A stretch of DNA of 64,000 nt from an uncultured Oscillospiraceae bacterium (GCA_910584395.1 CAJUAS010000003.1:1-64000), one strand, 5' to 3'. Shown: positions 43,376-53,704, numbered from the stretch's first letter. Numbers and translations are program-made. Notes: a model not told the origin generated them from the sequence alone.

Positions 43376-44455
43376 ATGAAACGCAAAGTCGCGGCGGTCA
43401 TCGCCGCTGTAGTATTGATCGGTTTGGGTGTTGCGGTGGCAATCGGAGGGTCCGGCGAAGATCCGCTGGTGGCCAAAAGCTATCTGGAGAGCACCTATCC
43501 TTCTGCGGTGGCCCAAACCCTTCAAAAACGGGCTTCCGCGGGCACAAAGACCGCCTACGATCAGGCTGCCGCCAAGCTGGACAAGGCGGGGGATGCAGAC
43601 GTAAAGGCCGCAGAGAAACTGCAAGGCACGGTGGGTGGCTACGTTCCCAAGGCGGTGAAGGCCGGGGACACGTTGACGTTAACCCAAGGTGCGAGCATGG
43701 TGGTTTACAGCGGCACGGGCGCGGTTGACCAAGGGACGCTGATAGATGTGACCGATGGCAAGACGGTCGCACAAAAGGGCGGCGTGACGACCGGTCACCG
43801 GTACATAGCCGCCGGGCGGAGCGTGACCGTGTGTGTGGATGTGGCGGGACAGATCGGCGTGCAAGGGACGGTTTCCATCGCGAACGGAGGCGGGCAAGGC
43901 GGCGAAACGCTGCCCTTTGCAGACGTCAAGAGCGGTGATTGGTATTATGAAGCGGTGACCTTTGTCTATGGAAAGGGGTATTTCTCCGGCACTGCGGCGA
44001 ATACTTTTTCGCCGAACGCGTCCATGACCCGCGCCATGCTGGCGACGGTGCTTCACCGGGCTTCCGGGCTGGAAAAACCGGGGAGCGGGGAGTCTTTTGC
44101 CGACGTTCCGGCAGGGCAGTGGTACTCCGATGGTATTGCGTGGGCCAGCGAACGGAAAATTGTGAACGGCATGGGCAACGGACTCTATGCGCCTGACCTT
44201 GCTGTGACCAGAGAACAGCTTGTGACCATGCTGCACCGCTATCAAACCGACCGCAAGGGGAACGTGAGTGCAAAGGGCTCGCTGGCGGGCTATCCAGACG
44301 GGAACACTGTGGCGGACTGGGCCAAAACGGCCATGGAGTGGGCCGTGGGGGCGGAGCTGGTCAAGGGCCGAGACACCGGACACTTAGACCCCAAGGGCAC
44401 TGCAACCCGTGCGGAGGTGGCTACCATTCTGCAGCGGTTCGAGGCTCTTGGCTGA
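43376..44455 (+). CDS. Secreted S-layer homology (SLH) domain protein
   Basis: 359 residues. Signal-anchor or signal peptide at 1-25, a helical segment with LDKAGDADVKAAEKLQG, then a domain with a GG-rich turn. Three SLH repeats end the protein (LPFADVKSGDWYYEAVTFVYGKG, SFADVPAGQWYSDGIAWASE, LAGYPDGNTVADWAKTAMEWA), each of about 55 residues. SLH domains bind pyruvylated wall polymer. Cargo function unknown. Only three bases after rex, so redox-linked expression is possible. Confidence 0.87.
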   Translation: MKRKVAAVIAAVVLIGLGVAVAIGGSGEDPLVAKSYLESTYPSAVAQTLQKRASAGTKTAYDQAAAKLDKAGDADVKAAEKLQGTVGGYVPKAVKAGDTLTLTQGASMVVYSGTGAVDQGTLIDVTDGKTVAQKGGVTTGHRYIAAGRSVTVCVDVAGQIGVQGTVSIANGGGQGGETLPFADVKSGDWYYEAVTFVYGKGYFSGTAANTFSPNASMTRAMLATVLHRASGLEKPGSGESFADVPAGQWYSDGIAWASERKIVNGMGNGLYAPDLAVTREQLVTMLHRYQTDRKGNVSAKGSLAGYPDGNTVADWAKTAMEWAVGAELVKGRDTGHLDPKGTATRAEVATILQRFEALG

Positions 44456-44539
44456 GACTGTAACCGATAAGTGACAAGTGCATAAGATGAAGTGAGACAG
44501 TTCCAAACCGTCTCAAACTTATGTAGGAGGTACTTTACT

Positions 44540-44692
44540 ATGTGTGGCAACAATGGTTGTGGCTGGGGCGGCGGCAGCTGCCTCTGGATCATCATCATCC
44601 TCATCGTGCTGTTCTGCTGCTGCGGCAACGGCAGCTGGGGCGGCAACATGGGCGGCTGCGGCTGCAACAACAACAACGGCTGCGGCTGCTGA
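44540..44692 (+). CDS. Very small Cys/Gly/Asn-rich membrane protein
   Basis: 50 residues, beginning MCGNNGCGWGGGSC, with one hydrophobic helix (WIIIILIVLFCCC) and a tail of Gly, Cys and Asn. Ten of the residues are cysteine. AGGAGG precedes the ATG at a good distance, and it has its own terminator. Similar tiny proteins in clostridia are annotated as high-cysteine chorion-like or YjcZ-type sporulation proteins; function unknown. Cysteine richness could mean coat cross-linking or metal binding. Confidence 0.75.
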   Translation: MCGNNGCGWGGGSCLWIIIILIVLFCCCGNGSWGGNMGGCGCNNNNGCGC

Positions 44693-44725
44693 GCCGCCGA
44701 TCATTACACAAAAGACCATAAGAAA

Positions 44726-44758
44726 GGGCGGCGTGGGAAACCACGCCGCCCGATTTTT
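44726..44758. terminator. Terminator between the small Cys-rich gene and the transglutaminase-like gene
   Basis: Perfect 11-bp GC-rich stem (44726-44736 with 44741-44751), GAAA loop, five T on the plus side. Serves the plus gene strongly and the minus gene weakly. Confidence 0.88.
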
Positions 44759-45638
44759 ATGTTTCGTGAGTTGTTCGTTTGGTATACATTCCCTGCTGCT
44801 CTATGGAACTTATTTTCATGTGCATGATTAACGAAGGAACACCGATATCCAAATGGTCTTTGCCAACATAGAGCTTTATGTAAGTATTAGGAACACCAAC
44901 TTTTGCCTGTGGCTCTACAGGGATCCAACCATAACCTTGAAGGTAAAACTCTGCCCAATAGTGACCACGGAAATGAGTGCTTTTGATCGTTTCGTCATAA
45001 ATGATCCCCATGACAAAACGGGCGGGAATGCCCTTGTAACGGAGGGTGGCCAAAAGGAGATTCGTAAACTCACCGCAGCAACCGCTTTGAGCAGCCAAAG
45101 CATCCTCTGCATCCTCCATAAGATTGTCATAGTACATCTCTTGAGCAAGCTCCACATCATAGGTCAGCGCCTTGCTGACTGCCTCCGTGGTGTTGATCAC
45201 GTAAGTCATCACGTCGTCGCCTTTGATCTCGGCGGCGAGTTTACTTACCAACTCACCGGAATAGGCGGTAGCTTCTGTTTCCTCCAAATAGGGCTGGACG
45301 GTAAGAGGATAGACCTGATTTTCAATAGGCACAGGGGACAGGTCGTTGTATTTCTGATTTTTCACGACCAATCGGATATCCAGACTATTGCCCTGAAACC
45401 CAATCGGTTTCGGTTCGCCGTCAATGTGTTGGGGATAGCTACCCATGGCGTCCATGTCAAAGTCCTTGCCAATGATGCGGTATAGCCTTCCGGCGGCGTA
45501 GTCGTCGCTGAAGTTGACGATCTCCTCCGGCGGTTCAGATTCTGGCAAGGGATTTGGAGCAGAAGAAACGGCGCAACCACTTAACAAAAGGAAAAACGTC
45601 AAATAGACGCACAAAAATTTGCGAAAACATAGTCGCAC
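44757..45638 (-). CDS. Lipoprotein with transglutaminase-like domain
   Basis: 293 residues from a GTG at 45638, eight bases after AAGGGAG; the upstream ATG at 45674 has no ribosome site and lies inside the previous reading frame. From the GTG the protein has a proper lipoprotein signal (basic, hydrophobic, LLSGC). The transglutaminase-like core has the catalytic Cys in SGCCGEFTNLLLATLRYKGIPARFV (second half), His in RGHYWAEFYL and Asp-position WIPVEPQ. The third residue is Glu in place of Asp. GC is lower than in the neighbours. Wall or peptide modification is a guess. Confidence 0.75.
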   Translation of the reverse strand: MRLCFRKFLCVYLTFFLLLSGCAVSSAPNPLPESEPPEEIVNFSDDYAAGRLYRIIGKDFDMDAMGSYPQHIDGEPKPIGFQGNSLDIRLVVKNQKYNDLSPVPIENQVYPLTVQPYLEETEATAYSGELVSKLAAEIKGDDVMTYVINTTEAVSKALTYDVELAQEMYYDNLMEDAEDALAAQSGCCGEFTNLLLATLRYKGIPARFVMGIIYDETIKSTHFRGHYWAEFYLQGYGWIPVEPQAKVGVPNTYIKLYVGKDHLDIGVPSLIMHMKISSIEQQGMYTKRTTHET

Positions 45639-45670
45639 AATATCGTCTCCCTTGCCGATTTTCTGAACCT

Positions 45671-46003
45671 TCATGCCGATTGATGCGCTTGTGGCGCGTA
45701 GCTTTTATCCACGCACAGATCATCAATGGAAAGGGTTTTAACGTCGGCGAGAATGGGGTGATCGGAATATTGCTTGCGGGAACAAAAGACATAGCCGAGG
45801 AGCTGCTCGGATTCCTCTGCGACAAAAATGGGACAGTCGCTGTCGGCCAACATGGCACAAAAAGTGTCTGGAGAAATTTCGGGTCTGGCAGGACGAAAGA
45901 GATCGGGCCGGGCATCGTTGTGGATTTGATGAACCTGAACAAGCAATCGGTTGACGGCGGGTAGATCCAACTCTGCTGCAGGGCGTATGATAATTTCTCC
46001 CAT
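45671..46003 (-). pseudogene. Truncated GNAT acetyltransferase
   Basis: 110 codons from the ATG at 46003 show the N-terminal half of a GNAT protein (IIIRPAAELDLPAVNRLL, LSIDDLCVDKSY). The reading breaks exactly where motif A (R/Q-x-x-G-x-G/A) should follow; a shifted frame shows a trace (RHKRINR) and then nothing familiar. Without motif A it cannot bind acetyl-CoA. No ribosome site; it would depend on coupling to dapB. GC is low. Confidence 0.7.
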
Positions 46004-46008
46004 GTTGA

Positions 46009-46773
46009 TCAAATGGTTGCCAGCAGATCGCTCATAGAGTAAAGCCCCGGCTTGTCCACCGTCGCCATAAAGGCCGCGGCGCGGAGCGCGCCGCGGGCAA
46101 AGACCTCGCGGGAGGCGGCGTGGTGGTGAAGCTCCACAACCTCCTGCTCTCCGGCGAAAATGACCTCGTGGTCACCTACGATAGAACCGCCGCGGACGGC
46201 GGAAATGCCGATCTCGGTGTGGTCGCGCTGCTGGCGGACGCTGTGGCGATCATAGACAAACTGGGGCGTGAAGGGAAGCCCCTCCTTGGCGGCGTTTGCC
46301 AGCATGAGGGCGGTGCCGCTGGGCGCGTCCAGCTTTTTGTTGTGGTGACGCTCCACGATCTCCACATCGAAGTCCTCGCCCAGCACCTGCGCGGCCCGGC
46401 GGGTCAGCTCCAGCAGGAGATTGACCCCCACCGAGAGGTTGGCGGAACGGAAAACGGGGATGACCTTGGCGGCGTCCGCGATCTGGGCCAACTGCGTGTC
46501 GTCGTAGCCGGTAGAAGCCAGCACAAGGGGGAGCTTGCGCTCCAGACCGTAGGCCAAAAGAGCGCCCAGAGCGGCGCTGGCGGAAAAATCCACCAGCGCC
46601 TGCGCGGGAACGCTGCATTCAGCCGGGGTTGCAAAAACAGGGTAGGGAGACCCGGGATTGCTGCCCAGCGGGTCGATGCCTGCCACAATGTCTAAATCGT
46701 CCCGGTCGGCACACAGCCGGGTGATGGTTTGACCCATACGTCCGTTGCAGCCGGAAAGAATGAGCTTTGTCAT
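46009..46773 (-). CDS. dapB: 4-hydroxy-tetrahydrodipicolinate reductase
   Basis: Third enzyme of the lysine/diaminopimelate pathway shown here. 254 residues. SGCNGRMGQT is the nucleotide-binding motif, and VEIVERHHNKKLDAPSGTA is the family signature with the catalytic His and Lys. GGAGGGC precedes the ATG. It ends the biosynthetic part of asd-dapA-dapB. Confidence 0.94.
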   Translation of the reverse strand: MTKLILSGCNGRMGQTITRLCADRDDLDIVAGIDPLGSNPGSPYPVFATPAECSVPAQALVDFSASAALGALLAYGLERKLPLVLASTGYDDTQLAQIADAAKVIPVFRSANLSVGVNLLLELTRRAAQVLGEDFDVEIVERHHNKKLDAPSGTALMLANAAKEGLPFTPQFVYDRHSVRQQRDHTEIGISAVRGGSIVGDHEVIFAGEQEVVELHHHAASREVFARGALRAAAFMATVDKPGLYSMSDLLATI

Positions 46774-46788
46774 TGGCGCGCCCTCCGT

Positions 46789-47676
<888 letters not shown>

Positions 47677-47693
47677 GGTTTTGCTCCTTTCTA

Positions 47694-48782
47694 TCAGACA
47701 CGGTGGTCAATGTAGCCCTCGGCACACAGCAGTTCGGCCAGCAAAACGCCGCCGCCGGCCGCGCCGCGCAGGGTATTGTGGGAGAGGGAGACGAACTTGT
47801 AGTCATACTGGGTGTCAGGGCGCAGACGACCCACAGAGACGGCCATGCCGCCCTCCAGCTCCCGGTCCAGCTTGGCCTGAGGACGGTCAGGCTCATCAAA
47901 ATAATGGAGGAACTGCTTGGGGGCGGTGGGAAGCTCCAGCTCCTGCGCGCGGCCCTTAAAGGAAGCCCAGATGGACTTCATCTCGTCCTCGGTGGGCTTT
48001 TTTGCAAAGCTGACAAACACCGCGGCGGTATGACCGTTGGAGACGGGTACACGCAGACACTGGGCGGTGATGGCGGGGGAGGCGGCGGTCTTGATCACGC
48101 CGTCTTCCACCGTGCCCCAGACCTTCAGAGGCTCCTGCTCGGACTTTTCTTCCTCACCGCCGATGTAGGGGATCAGGTTATCCACCATCTCGGGCCAAGT
48201 CTCAAAGGTCTTGCCCGCGCCGGAAATGGCCTGATAGGTACAGGCCAGCACCTTGGTGATGCCGAACTGGCGCAGGGGAGACAGGGCGGGGACATAGCTC
48301 TGGATGGAGCAGTTGGACTTGACGGCAATGAAGCCCCGCTTTGTGCCCAGACGCTTGCGCTGGGCCTCAATGACCTTGATATGGTCGGGGTTGACCTCGG
48401 GAATGACCATGGGCACGTCGGGCGTCCAACGGTTGGCGGAGTTGTTGGAGACCACGGGGCACTCCGCCTTGGCGTAGCGTTCCTCCAACGCTTTGATCTC
48501 GTCCTTCTTCATGTCCACTGCGCAGAACACGAAATCCACTTGGGCGGCAATGGCCTCCACGTCGGCGGTGGCGTCCATCACCACAAGATCCTTGGCACAG
48601 TCCGGGATGGGCTGGGTCATCGCCCATTTCGCACCCACTGCGTCCTCGTAACGTTTGCCGGCACTGCGCTGGCTGGCGGCGACCACCTTCAGCTCAAACC
48701 AAGGATGGCCTGCGAGCAGGGTAATAAAACGCTGCCCCACCATGCCGGTAGCGCCGACAACACCCACTTGATACTTTTCCAT
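47694..48782 (-). CDS. asd: Aspartate-semialdehyde dehydrogenase
   Basis: 362 residues, the longer fungal/archaeal-like subgroup rather than the short Gram-positive form. NADP motif VVGATGMVGQRF, catalytic cysteine C158 in VKSNCSIQ, substrate region RVPVSNGHTAAV. First gene of the dap operon; its AAAGGAGG is very strong. No lysine riboswitch is visible in the 185 bases upstream. Confidence 0.93.
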   Translation of the reverse strand: MEKYQVGVVGATGMVGQRFITLLAGHPWFELKVVAASQRSAGKRYEDAVGAKWAMTQPIPDCAKDLVVMDATADVEAIAAQVDFVFCAVDMKKDEIKALEERYAKAECPVVSNNSANRWTPDVPMVIPEVNPDHIKVIEAQRKRLGTKRGFIAVKSNCSIQSYVPALSPLRQFGITKVLACTYQAISGAGKTFETWPEMVDNLIPYIGGEEEKSEQEPLKVWGTVEDGVIKTAASPAITAQCLRVPVSNGHTAAVFVSFAKKPTEDEMKSIWASFKGRAQELELPTAPKQFLHYFDEPDRPQAKLDRELEGGMAVSVGRLRPDTQYDYKFVSLSHNTLRGAAGGGVLLAELLCAEGYIDHRV

Positions 48783-48860
48783 AGAAAGTCCTCCTTTTGT
48801 CCACTGCTATCCTATGGGATGCAGGGGAAATAGTTTCCGTTGACCTTTTGTAAAAAAGCG

Positions 48861-48889
48861 TTGAAAAATGGCGATAGGTCCAGTATAAT
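48861..48889 (+). promoter_or_regulatory. SigA-type promoter of the SpoIID-like gene
   Basis: TTGAAA (48861-48866), 17-base spacer, perfect TATAAT (48884-48889). A vegetative-type promoter, which argues against strict sporulation control. Confidence 0.7.
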
Positions 48890-48967
48890 AGAACTACTGT
48901 TATGTTGTATACTAACACACTCTCTTTTCGGTGTCAATTTGCCCGACGTGAAAGATTGGAGTTTATT

Positions 48968-50647
48968 ATGAGAAAAAAACTGGCGAAATTGTTGATCGCA
49001 GCATTGCTTTTGACCGCGCTGCCCTTTGGGACGGCGGCATCGGCGGCAGATGACAAGCCTCTTCGGGTGGGCCTTTACTACAACAGCACCACCGTCGTGG
49101 TAAGTAATTTGGAGAATGTTCAGGGGGCGGGCTATGCCTTTGGATATTACGACGCTGACCGCAATTTTGTGAAGCTGGGGGAAACCTCAGAGGGCAAGAT
49201 CAGCGTAATGAAGACCCAGAACCTCTACCTGACCAACGGTGGCCTCTACGTCTATGAATCCGAAGGTGCAGCCGGGGTCGTGGGGTGCTATCATGTCCAC
49301 CTGCCTTGGACATACCCCGACTTTGAAAGCGCGCAGGCGGCGGCTGCCACGGTGAAGGACGGCTTCGTGGCGTGGATCGAGGGGGCGTACTATGTCCGTA
49401 TGGGTTCTTACGCCAGCCGCACCGCCGCGCAGGACGCGGTGAACGCGCTGGGCGTGGAGGGGGCGACGGTGGGAGAGACCGGCGCCTATGGCTACTCAGC
49501 GGTGGCCACGGGCACGACCCGTATCCTGTTCCAGTTTGACGCCAATGTGGCGGGAGAAGCTGGAGCGTTTGGCGTGCTTCCGGGGCTGGAGGAAGGCGTA
49601 AAAGCCGTCACGAAGTTCAAGGGTGAAAAATTCTACGGCGGCTTCCGTTTTGAGCGCATCAACGGGGGAGACTCTACCGTCGTCAATGTTGTAAACATCG
49701 AGGACTACGTAAAGGGCGTCATTCCCTATGAGATGAGCCCCTCTTGGCCGCTGGAAGCGTTGAAGGCGCAGGCCGTGGCGGCAAGAACCTACGCAATCAG
49801 GAAAATGCGGGGCGGAAGCCACAGCAAGAGCTATCACTTTGACATCTGCACCAAAACAGACTGTCAAGTTTATCACGGAATCGGGCTGGCCAACGCAACC
49901 ACCAATCAGGCCGTGGAGGAGACGGCGGGGCAGATGGCCTATTATAATGGCCAACTCATTGACGCGGTGTATTCCTCCAGCCACGGCGGAGCATCGGAGG
50001 ATGTAAAAAATGTTTGGGGTACGGATGCGCCCTATTTGAAGGGCGTGATTGACCCTTATGAAGCAGACGTGGCGGATATTGCGGGGAATTATAAGTGGAC
50101 AAAGACTTATACTCCGGCGACACTGAAGGCGCGGCTGCAGGAAAAGGGCATCGTATTAAACGGCGATCTTGTGAACTTTACCACCAAGAAAAGCGAGACG
50201 GGGAATGTGATCTCCTTTACTGTGACCGATTCATCGGGAAAGAATTATACGGTGTCCCGTTCGAGAGTGCGGGAATATCTGGCCATTAATTCTATCCGGT
50301 TTAACCTCATTATTTCCGGGGGAACGGCCGGGACACCGGGCTATACCATTGCGGAACGGCCCGGTACGGTGGGCGACCTGACCACTCAGTATGCCATCAG
50401 CGGCGACGGAACGGTCACCGCCATCCCAGAGGGAGCGTATGCCATCACCGGGGACGGCGTTGCCAAGTTAGAGCCATCCCCCGGCGCGCCCACGGGCACG
50501 GGGGAGAATGTGGTGTATACCTTAGACGGCAAGGGCTGGGGACACAGTCTGGGTATGAGCCAGTGGGGCGCATACGCCATGGCCAAGCGTGGTATGAATT
50601 ACTTAGATATCCTGCATTTCTACTATACTGATATTACTGTGGAGTAA
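48968..50647 (+). CDS. SPOR and SpoIID/LytB domain secreted protein
   Basis: 559 residues from the ATG at 48968 (GGAG upstream). Signal peptide 1-27 (ending ASA). A SPOR peptidoglycan-binding domain reads [20 protein letters not shown]. The SpoIID domain follows with [33 protein letters not shown] (second half carries the catalytic glutamate region) and CQVYHG, SSSHGG; it ends with [16 protein letters not shown]. SpoIID cleaves peptidoglycan glycans lacking peptides. The paralogue with SPOR and a vegetative promoter is probably the amidase enhancer (LytB) type rather than the engulfment protein. Confidence 0.85.
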   Translation: MRKKLAKLLIAALLLTALPFGTAASAADDKPLRVGLYYNSTTVVVSNLENVQGAGYAFGYYDADRNFVKLGETSEGKISVMKTQNLYLTNGGLYVYESEGAAGVVGCYHVHLPWTYPDFESAQAAAATVKDGFVAWIEGAYYVRMGSYASRTAAQDAVNALGVEGATVGETGAYGYSAVATGTTRILFQFDANVAGEAGAFGVLPGLEEGVKAVTKFKGEKFYGGFRFERINGGDSTVVNVVNIEDYVKGVIPYEMSPSWPLEALKAQAVAARTYAIRKMRGGSHSKSYHFDICTKTDCQVYHGIGLANATTNQAVEETAGQMAYYNGQLIDAVYSSSHGGASEDVKNVWGTDAPYLKGVIDPYEADVADIAGNYKWTKTYTPATLKARLQEKGIVLNGDLVNFTTKKSETGNVISFTVTDSSGKNYTVSRSRVREYLAINSIRFNLIISGGTAGTPGYTIAERPGTVGDLTTQYAISGDGTVTAIPEGAYAITGDGVAKLEPSPGAPTGTGENVVYTLDGKGWGHSLGMSQWGAYAMAKRGMNYLDILHFYYTDITVE

Positions 50648-50661
50648 GGAGATCATGGCAT

Positions 50662-51684
50662 TTGAAAACCTCGGATTTTGATTATGAGCTTCCTGCGGAG
50701 TTAATCGCCCAGACCCCTCTGGAGCGGCGGGACGCTTCCCGGCTGATGACCTTGGACAAGGAAACGGGAGCGGTGGGCCACCGGCATTTTTATGAGCTTC
50801 CTTCCCTCTTGAAACCGGGGGACTGTCTGGTACTCAACGATTCCCGCGTCTTGCCCGCCCGGCTCATCGGCCACCGGGAGAGCGGCGGCGCGGCGGAAGT
50901 GCTGCTTCTGACGGATAAAGGGAACAAAACTTGGGAATGTCTGGTGCGTCCGGGGCGAAAGCTCCGGGAGGGCGCACGGGTGAACTTTGGCGACGGCGCG
51001 CTGACAGCGGAGATCACAGAGGTTTTGCCCGACGGCAACCGTCTGGTTAAATTTGAATATGAGGGTATCTTTTTGGAGGTGTTAGAGCGGTTGGGGAAGA
51101 TGCCTCTTCCGCCGTATATCAAGGAAGAACTCCAAGACAGGGAACGGTATCAGACGGTATATTCCAAGGAGGTCGGGTCGGCTGCCGCACCCACAGCGGG
51201 GCTGCATTTTACCAAGGAACTCCTTCAAGAGATACAGGACATGGGAGTAAAGGTGTGCTATGTGACCCTACATGTGGGCTTGGGGACATTCCGGCCTGTG
51301 GGAGAGGAAAATTTGGAAGAACACGATATGCACAGCGAATACTGCGAGATCTCTCAAGAGACCGCCGACACGATCAACGCCGCGAAGGCCGCCGGCGGGC
51401 GGGTCATCTGCGTGGGAACGACCTCCTGCCGCACGGTGGAAAGCTGGGCGGGGGAGGATGGAACGCTGGAAGCATCCTCAGGATGGACGAGCATCTATAT
51501 CTATCCCGGCTATCGCTTTAAGGTGATGGACGCGCTGGTGACGAATTTTCACCTTCCCCAGTCCACTTTGATCATGCTGGTGTCTGCGCTGGCTGGGCGG
51601 GAACACGTTTTGGCGGCCTATGAGGAGGCGGTGAAGGAGCGCTACCGTTTTTTTAGCTTCGGCGACGCCATGTTTATTTCGTAA
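50662..51684 (+). CDS. queA: S-adenosylmethionine:tRNA ribosyltransferase-isomerase
   Basis: Penultimate step of queuosine synthesis. 340 residues. The TTG start at 50662 is set by family similarity ([18 protein letters not shown]) and by AAGGAG ten bases upstream. An out-of-frame ATG at 50655 begins an eight-codon frame that ends at 50681. Family motifs [19 protein letters not shown] and DMHSEYCEI are present. Next gene is tgt, the partner enzyme. Confidence 0.93.
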   Translation: MKTSDFDYELPAELIAQTPLERRDASRLMTLDKETGAVGHRHFYELPSLLKPGDCLVLNDSRVLPARLIGHRESGGAAEVLLLTDKGNKTWECLVRPGRKLREGARVNFGDGALTAEITEVLPDGNRLVKFEYEGIFLEVLERLGKMPLPPYIKEELQDRERYQTVYSKEVGSAAAPTAGLHFTKELLQEIQDMGVKVCYVTLHVGLGTFRPVGEENLEEHDMHSEYCEISQETADTINAAKAAGGRVICVGTTSCRTVESWAGEDGTLEASSGWTSIYIYPGYRFKVMDALVTNFHLPQSTLIMLVSALAGREHVLAAYEEAVKERYRFFSFGDAMFIS

Positions 51685-51699
51685 GAAGGAGACTGCCCT

Positions 51700-52836
51700 G
51701 TGTTTAAAGTAACGAAAACCGAAGGGCGTGCGCGGCGGGGTGTGTTTACCTGCGCCCACGGCACAGCCCAGACCCCTGTGTTCATGAACGTCGGCACGCA
51801 AGGGGCGATCAAAGGGGCGGTATCCGCTCTGGATCTGAAGGAGATCGGCTGCCAGATCGAATTGTCCAACACCTATCATCTTCACCTGCGGCCCGGCGAC
51901 GACGTGGTGCGGCAGATGGGCGGTCTCCACAGGTTTATGCGCTGGGACGGGCCTATTCTCACCGATTCCGGCGGGTTTCAGGTGTTTTCTCTGGCGGGAC
52001 TTCGGAATATCACCGAGGAGGGCGTCACCTTCGCCAGCCACATAGACGGCCACAAGGTCTTTATGGGCCCCGAGGAGAGCATGGCCATCCAGTCCAACTT
52101 GGGCAGCGATATTGCCATGGCCTTTGACGAGTGCGTGGAGAATCCGTCTACGGAGGAATATGTCAAAGCCTCCTGCGAACGAACCCTGCGCTGGCTGGAG
52201 CGGTGCAAGGTCAGGCACGACGCGCTGAACGCCGCTCCCGGCTGCGTCAACCCCAAACAGATGCTCTTTGGCATCAATCAGGGCGGCATTTACCCCCATC
52301 TTCGGGTGTGGCATATGCAGGAAATTGCCAAGCTGGGCTGTGACGGTTACGCTATCGGCGGCTTGGCGGTGGGAGAGCCGACCCAGACCATGTATGATAT
52401 CATTGACGCGGTAGAACCGTATATGCCCAAGGACAAGCCCCGGTATCTCATGGGGGTAGGAACGCCCTCTAACATCATTGAAGCGGTTTGGCGCGGGGTG
52501 GACTTTTTTGACTGCGTCATGCCCGCCCGCAACGCCCGCCACGGGAAGCTCTATACATGGCAAGGGGCACTGAACATCAAAAATGAACGCTACAAGACCG
52601 ATGAGTGCCCCGTTGATCCGGAGTGCCACTGCCCGGTGTGTCAGAATTTCTCCCGGGCGTATCTGCGCCACCTCTTTGTGGCGGGGGAGATGCTGGCTAT
52701 GCGGCTGAGCGTGCTCCACAACCTCTATTTTTATAACACCCTGCTGGCGCGTATCCGTGACGCCTTGGATGCGGGGGAGTTCGCCGCGTTCCGTGATGAG
52801 TTCAGCCCGAGGCTGGACGGAAAGCTGGCAGAATAA
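51700..52836 (+). CDS. tgt: tRNA-guanine transglycosylase
   Basis: Exchanges guanine 34 for preQ1. 378 residues from a GTG preceded by AAGGAG. The catalytic region LTDSGGFQVFSL and the nucleophile region FDCVMPARNARHG are present. The zinc site is in CHCPVCQNFSRAYLRH (Cys-Cys-Cys-His). Follows queA by 15 bases; yajC is next, the common queA-tgt-yajC order. Confidence 0.95.
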   Translation: MFKVTKTEGRARRGVFTCAHGTAQTPVFMNVGTQGAIKGAVSALDLKEIGCQIELSNTYHLHLRPGDDVVRQMGGLHRFMRWDGPILTDSGGFQVFSLAGLRNITEEGVTFASHIDGHKVFMGPEESMAIQSNLGSDIAMAFDECVENPSTEEYVKASCERTLRWLERCKVRHDALNAAPGCVNPKQMLFGINQGGIYPHLRVWHMQEIAKLGCDGYAIGGLAVGEPTQTMYDIIDAVEPYMPKDKPRYLMGVGTPSNIIEAVWRGVDFFDCVMPARNARHGKLYTWQGALNIKNERYKTDECPVDPECHCPVCQNFSRAYLRHLFVAGEMLAMRLSVLHNLYFYNTLLARIRDALDAGEFAAFRDEFSPRLDGKLAE

Positions 52837-52843
52837 AAAAGGC

Positions 52844-52872
52844 TTGCCAAATGGCGGGGAAGTAGGTATAAT
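52844..52872 (+). promoter_or_regulatory. SigA-type promoter of yajC
   Basis: TTGCCA (52844-52849), 17-base spacer, TATAAT (52867-52872), 47 bases before the ATG. Confidence 0.7.
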
Positions 52873-52919
52873 AGTCCAAGCACGCATTCAAAATCTAACA
52901 GGTATGGAGGAATGAAACA

Positions 52920-53201
52920 ATGGATTACATGACCATAATCATGCTGGTCGTGATGCTTGTGGTGTTCTACTTCATGCTCATCCGCCCGGAGAACAAGCGC
53001 AAAAAGGCTGAGGCAAAAATGCGCAGCGAGCTGGCGGTAGGCGACGAGATCATCACCATCGGCGGCATCGTAGGAACGATCTGCGCGGTCAAGGAGAACA
53101 CCGTGGTCATCGAGACCGGGGCAGACCGCGTGCGGGTGGAGTTCACCAAGAACGCCATTGCCAGCAAGGGTTCGCCCAGCAGCGAAAACGCCGGAAACTG
53201 A
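52920..53201 (+). CDS. yajC: Preprotein translocase subunit YajC
   Basis: 93 residues. One membrane helix (3-22) followed by FMLIRPENKRKKAEAKMRSEL and GDEIITIGGIVGTI, the YajC signature. Accessory of SecDF, although secD/secF are not in the window. GGAGG precedes the ATG. Confidence 0.93.
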   Translation: MDYMTIIMLVVMLVVFYFMLIRPENKRKKAEAKMRSELAVGDEIITIGGIVGTICAVKENTVVIETGADRVRVEFTKNAIASKGSPSSENAGN

Positions 53202-53219
53202 TCAGGCATGAATGTTCGT

Positions 53220-53264
53220 CCCCCTTCATAGTCTTGTACCAAAGACTGTGGAGGGGGCTTTTTT
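53220..53264 (+). terminator. Terminator hairpin containing the next gene's ribosome site
   Basis: 16-bp stem (53220-53235 with 53242-53257, two GU pairs), then six T (53259-53264) running straight into ATG 53265. The 3' arm holds GGAGGGGG, the Shine-Dalgarno sequence of the next gene, at seven bases from its ATG. Confidence 0.85.
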
Positions 53265-53675
53265 ATGCGAAAAGAGGAAGAGCAAGGCGTGTGGGCGGTC
53301 AAGGCGATGACTCAAGTGCTGCTGGGCGGCGTGATCGCGGCGGCGACAGGACTGTTGTTTCTGTTTGTGTGCGCGGTGCTGATTTCCAAAGGAGTGCTGG
53401 ATCAGGCGCATATCAACACGTTAGCGGTGGCGGCCTGTGTGGTGGGCAGTCTGGTGGGCGGCATCGTCGCGGTGAGCCGCTGTAAGGGACGCAGTATGAT
53501 CGTCGGCTTGTTCACCGGCGTGGCGCTGTTTCTCATTTTGCTGACGCTGGGTGTGCTGCTCTATCAGACGGTGGCGCTGGAGGACGGGGGCGTGCCGCTG
53601 GGATGCGCGTGTCTGTGCGGCGGGGCTTTGGCGGGGCTGTTTGGAGCGAGACCCAAGAAAAAACGGAGAAAGTGA
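53265..53675 (+). CDS. TIGR04086 family membrane protein
   Basis: 136 residues with four hydrophobic segments and a basic tail (ARPKKKRRK). The size, four-helix plan, GRSMIVGLFTGVALFLIL and CGGALAGLFG match the TIGR04086 (YrzE-like) family, which lies near yajC or the scf genes in many clostridia. Function unknown. Expression must pass or open the hairpin at 53220-53264. Confidence 0.75.
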   Translation: MRKEEEQGVWAVKAMTQVLLGGVIAAATGLLFLFVCAVLISKGVLDQAHINTLAVAACVVGSLVGGIVAVSRCKGRSMIVGLFTGVALFLILLTLGVLLYQTVALEDGGVPLGCACLCGGALAGLFGARPKKKRRK

Positions 53676-53704
53676 TTGAAATTTCCAAAGAGGTGTGGTA
53701 TAAT
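53676..53704 (+). promoter_or_regulatory. SigA-type promoter of the SCIFF locus
   Basis: TTGAAA (53676-53681), 17-base spacer, TATAAT (53699-53704), 33 bases before the scfA ATG. It begins at the stop codon of the preceding gene. Confidence 0.75.

Noticed and set aside
48783..48967. Possible lysine riboswitch ahead of asd
   Set aside because: Only 185 bases, shared with a divergent promoter; I find no conserved lysine-riboswitch core.
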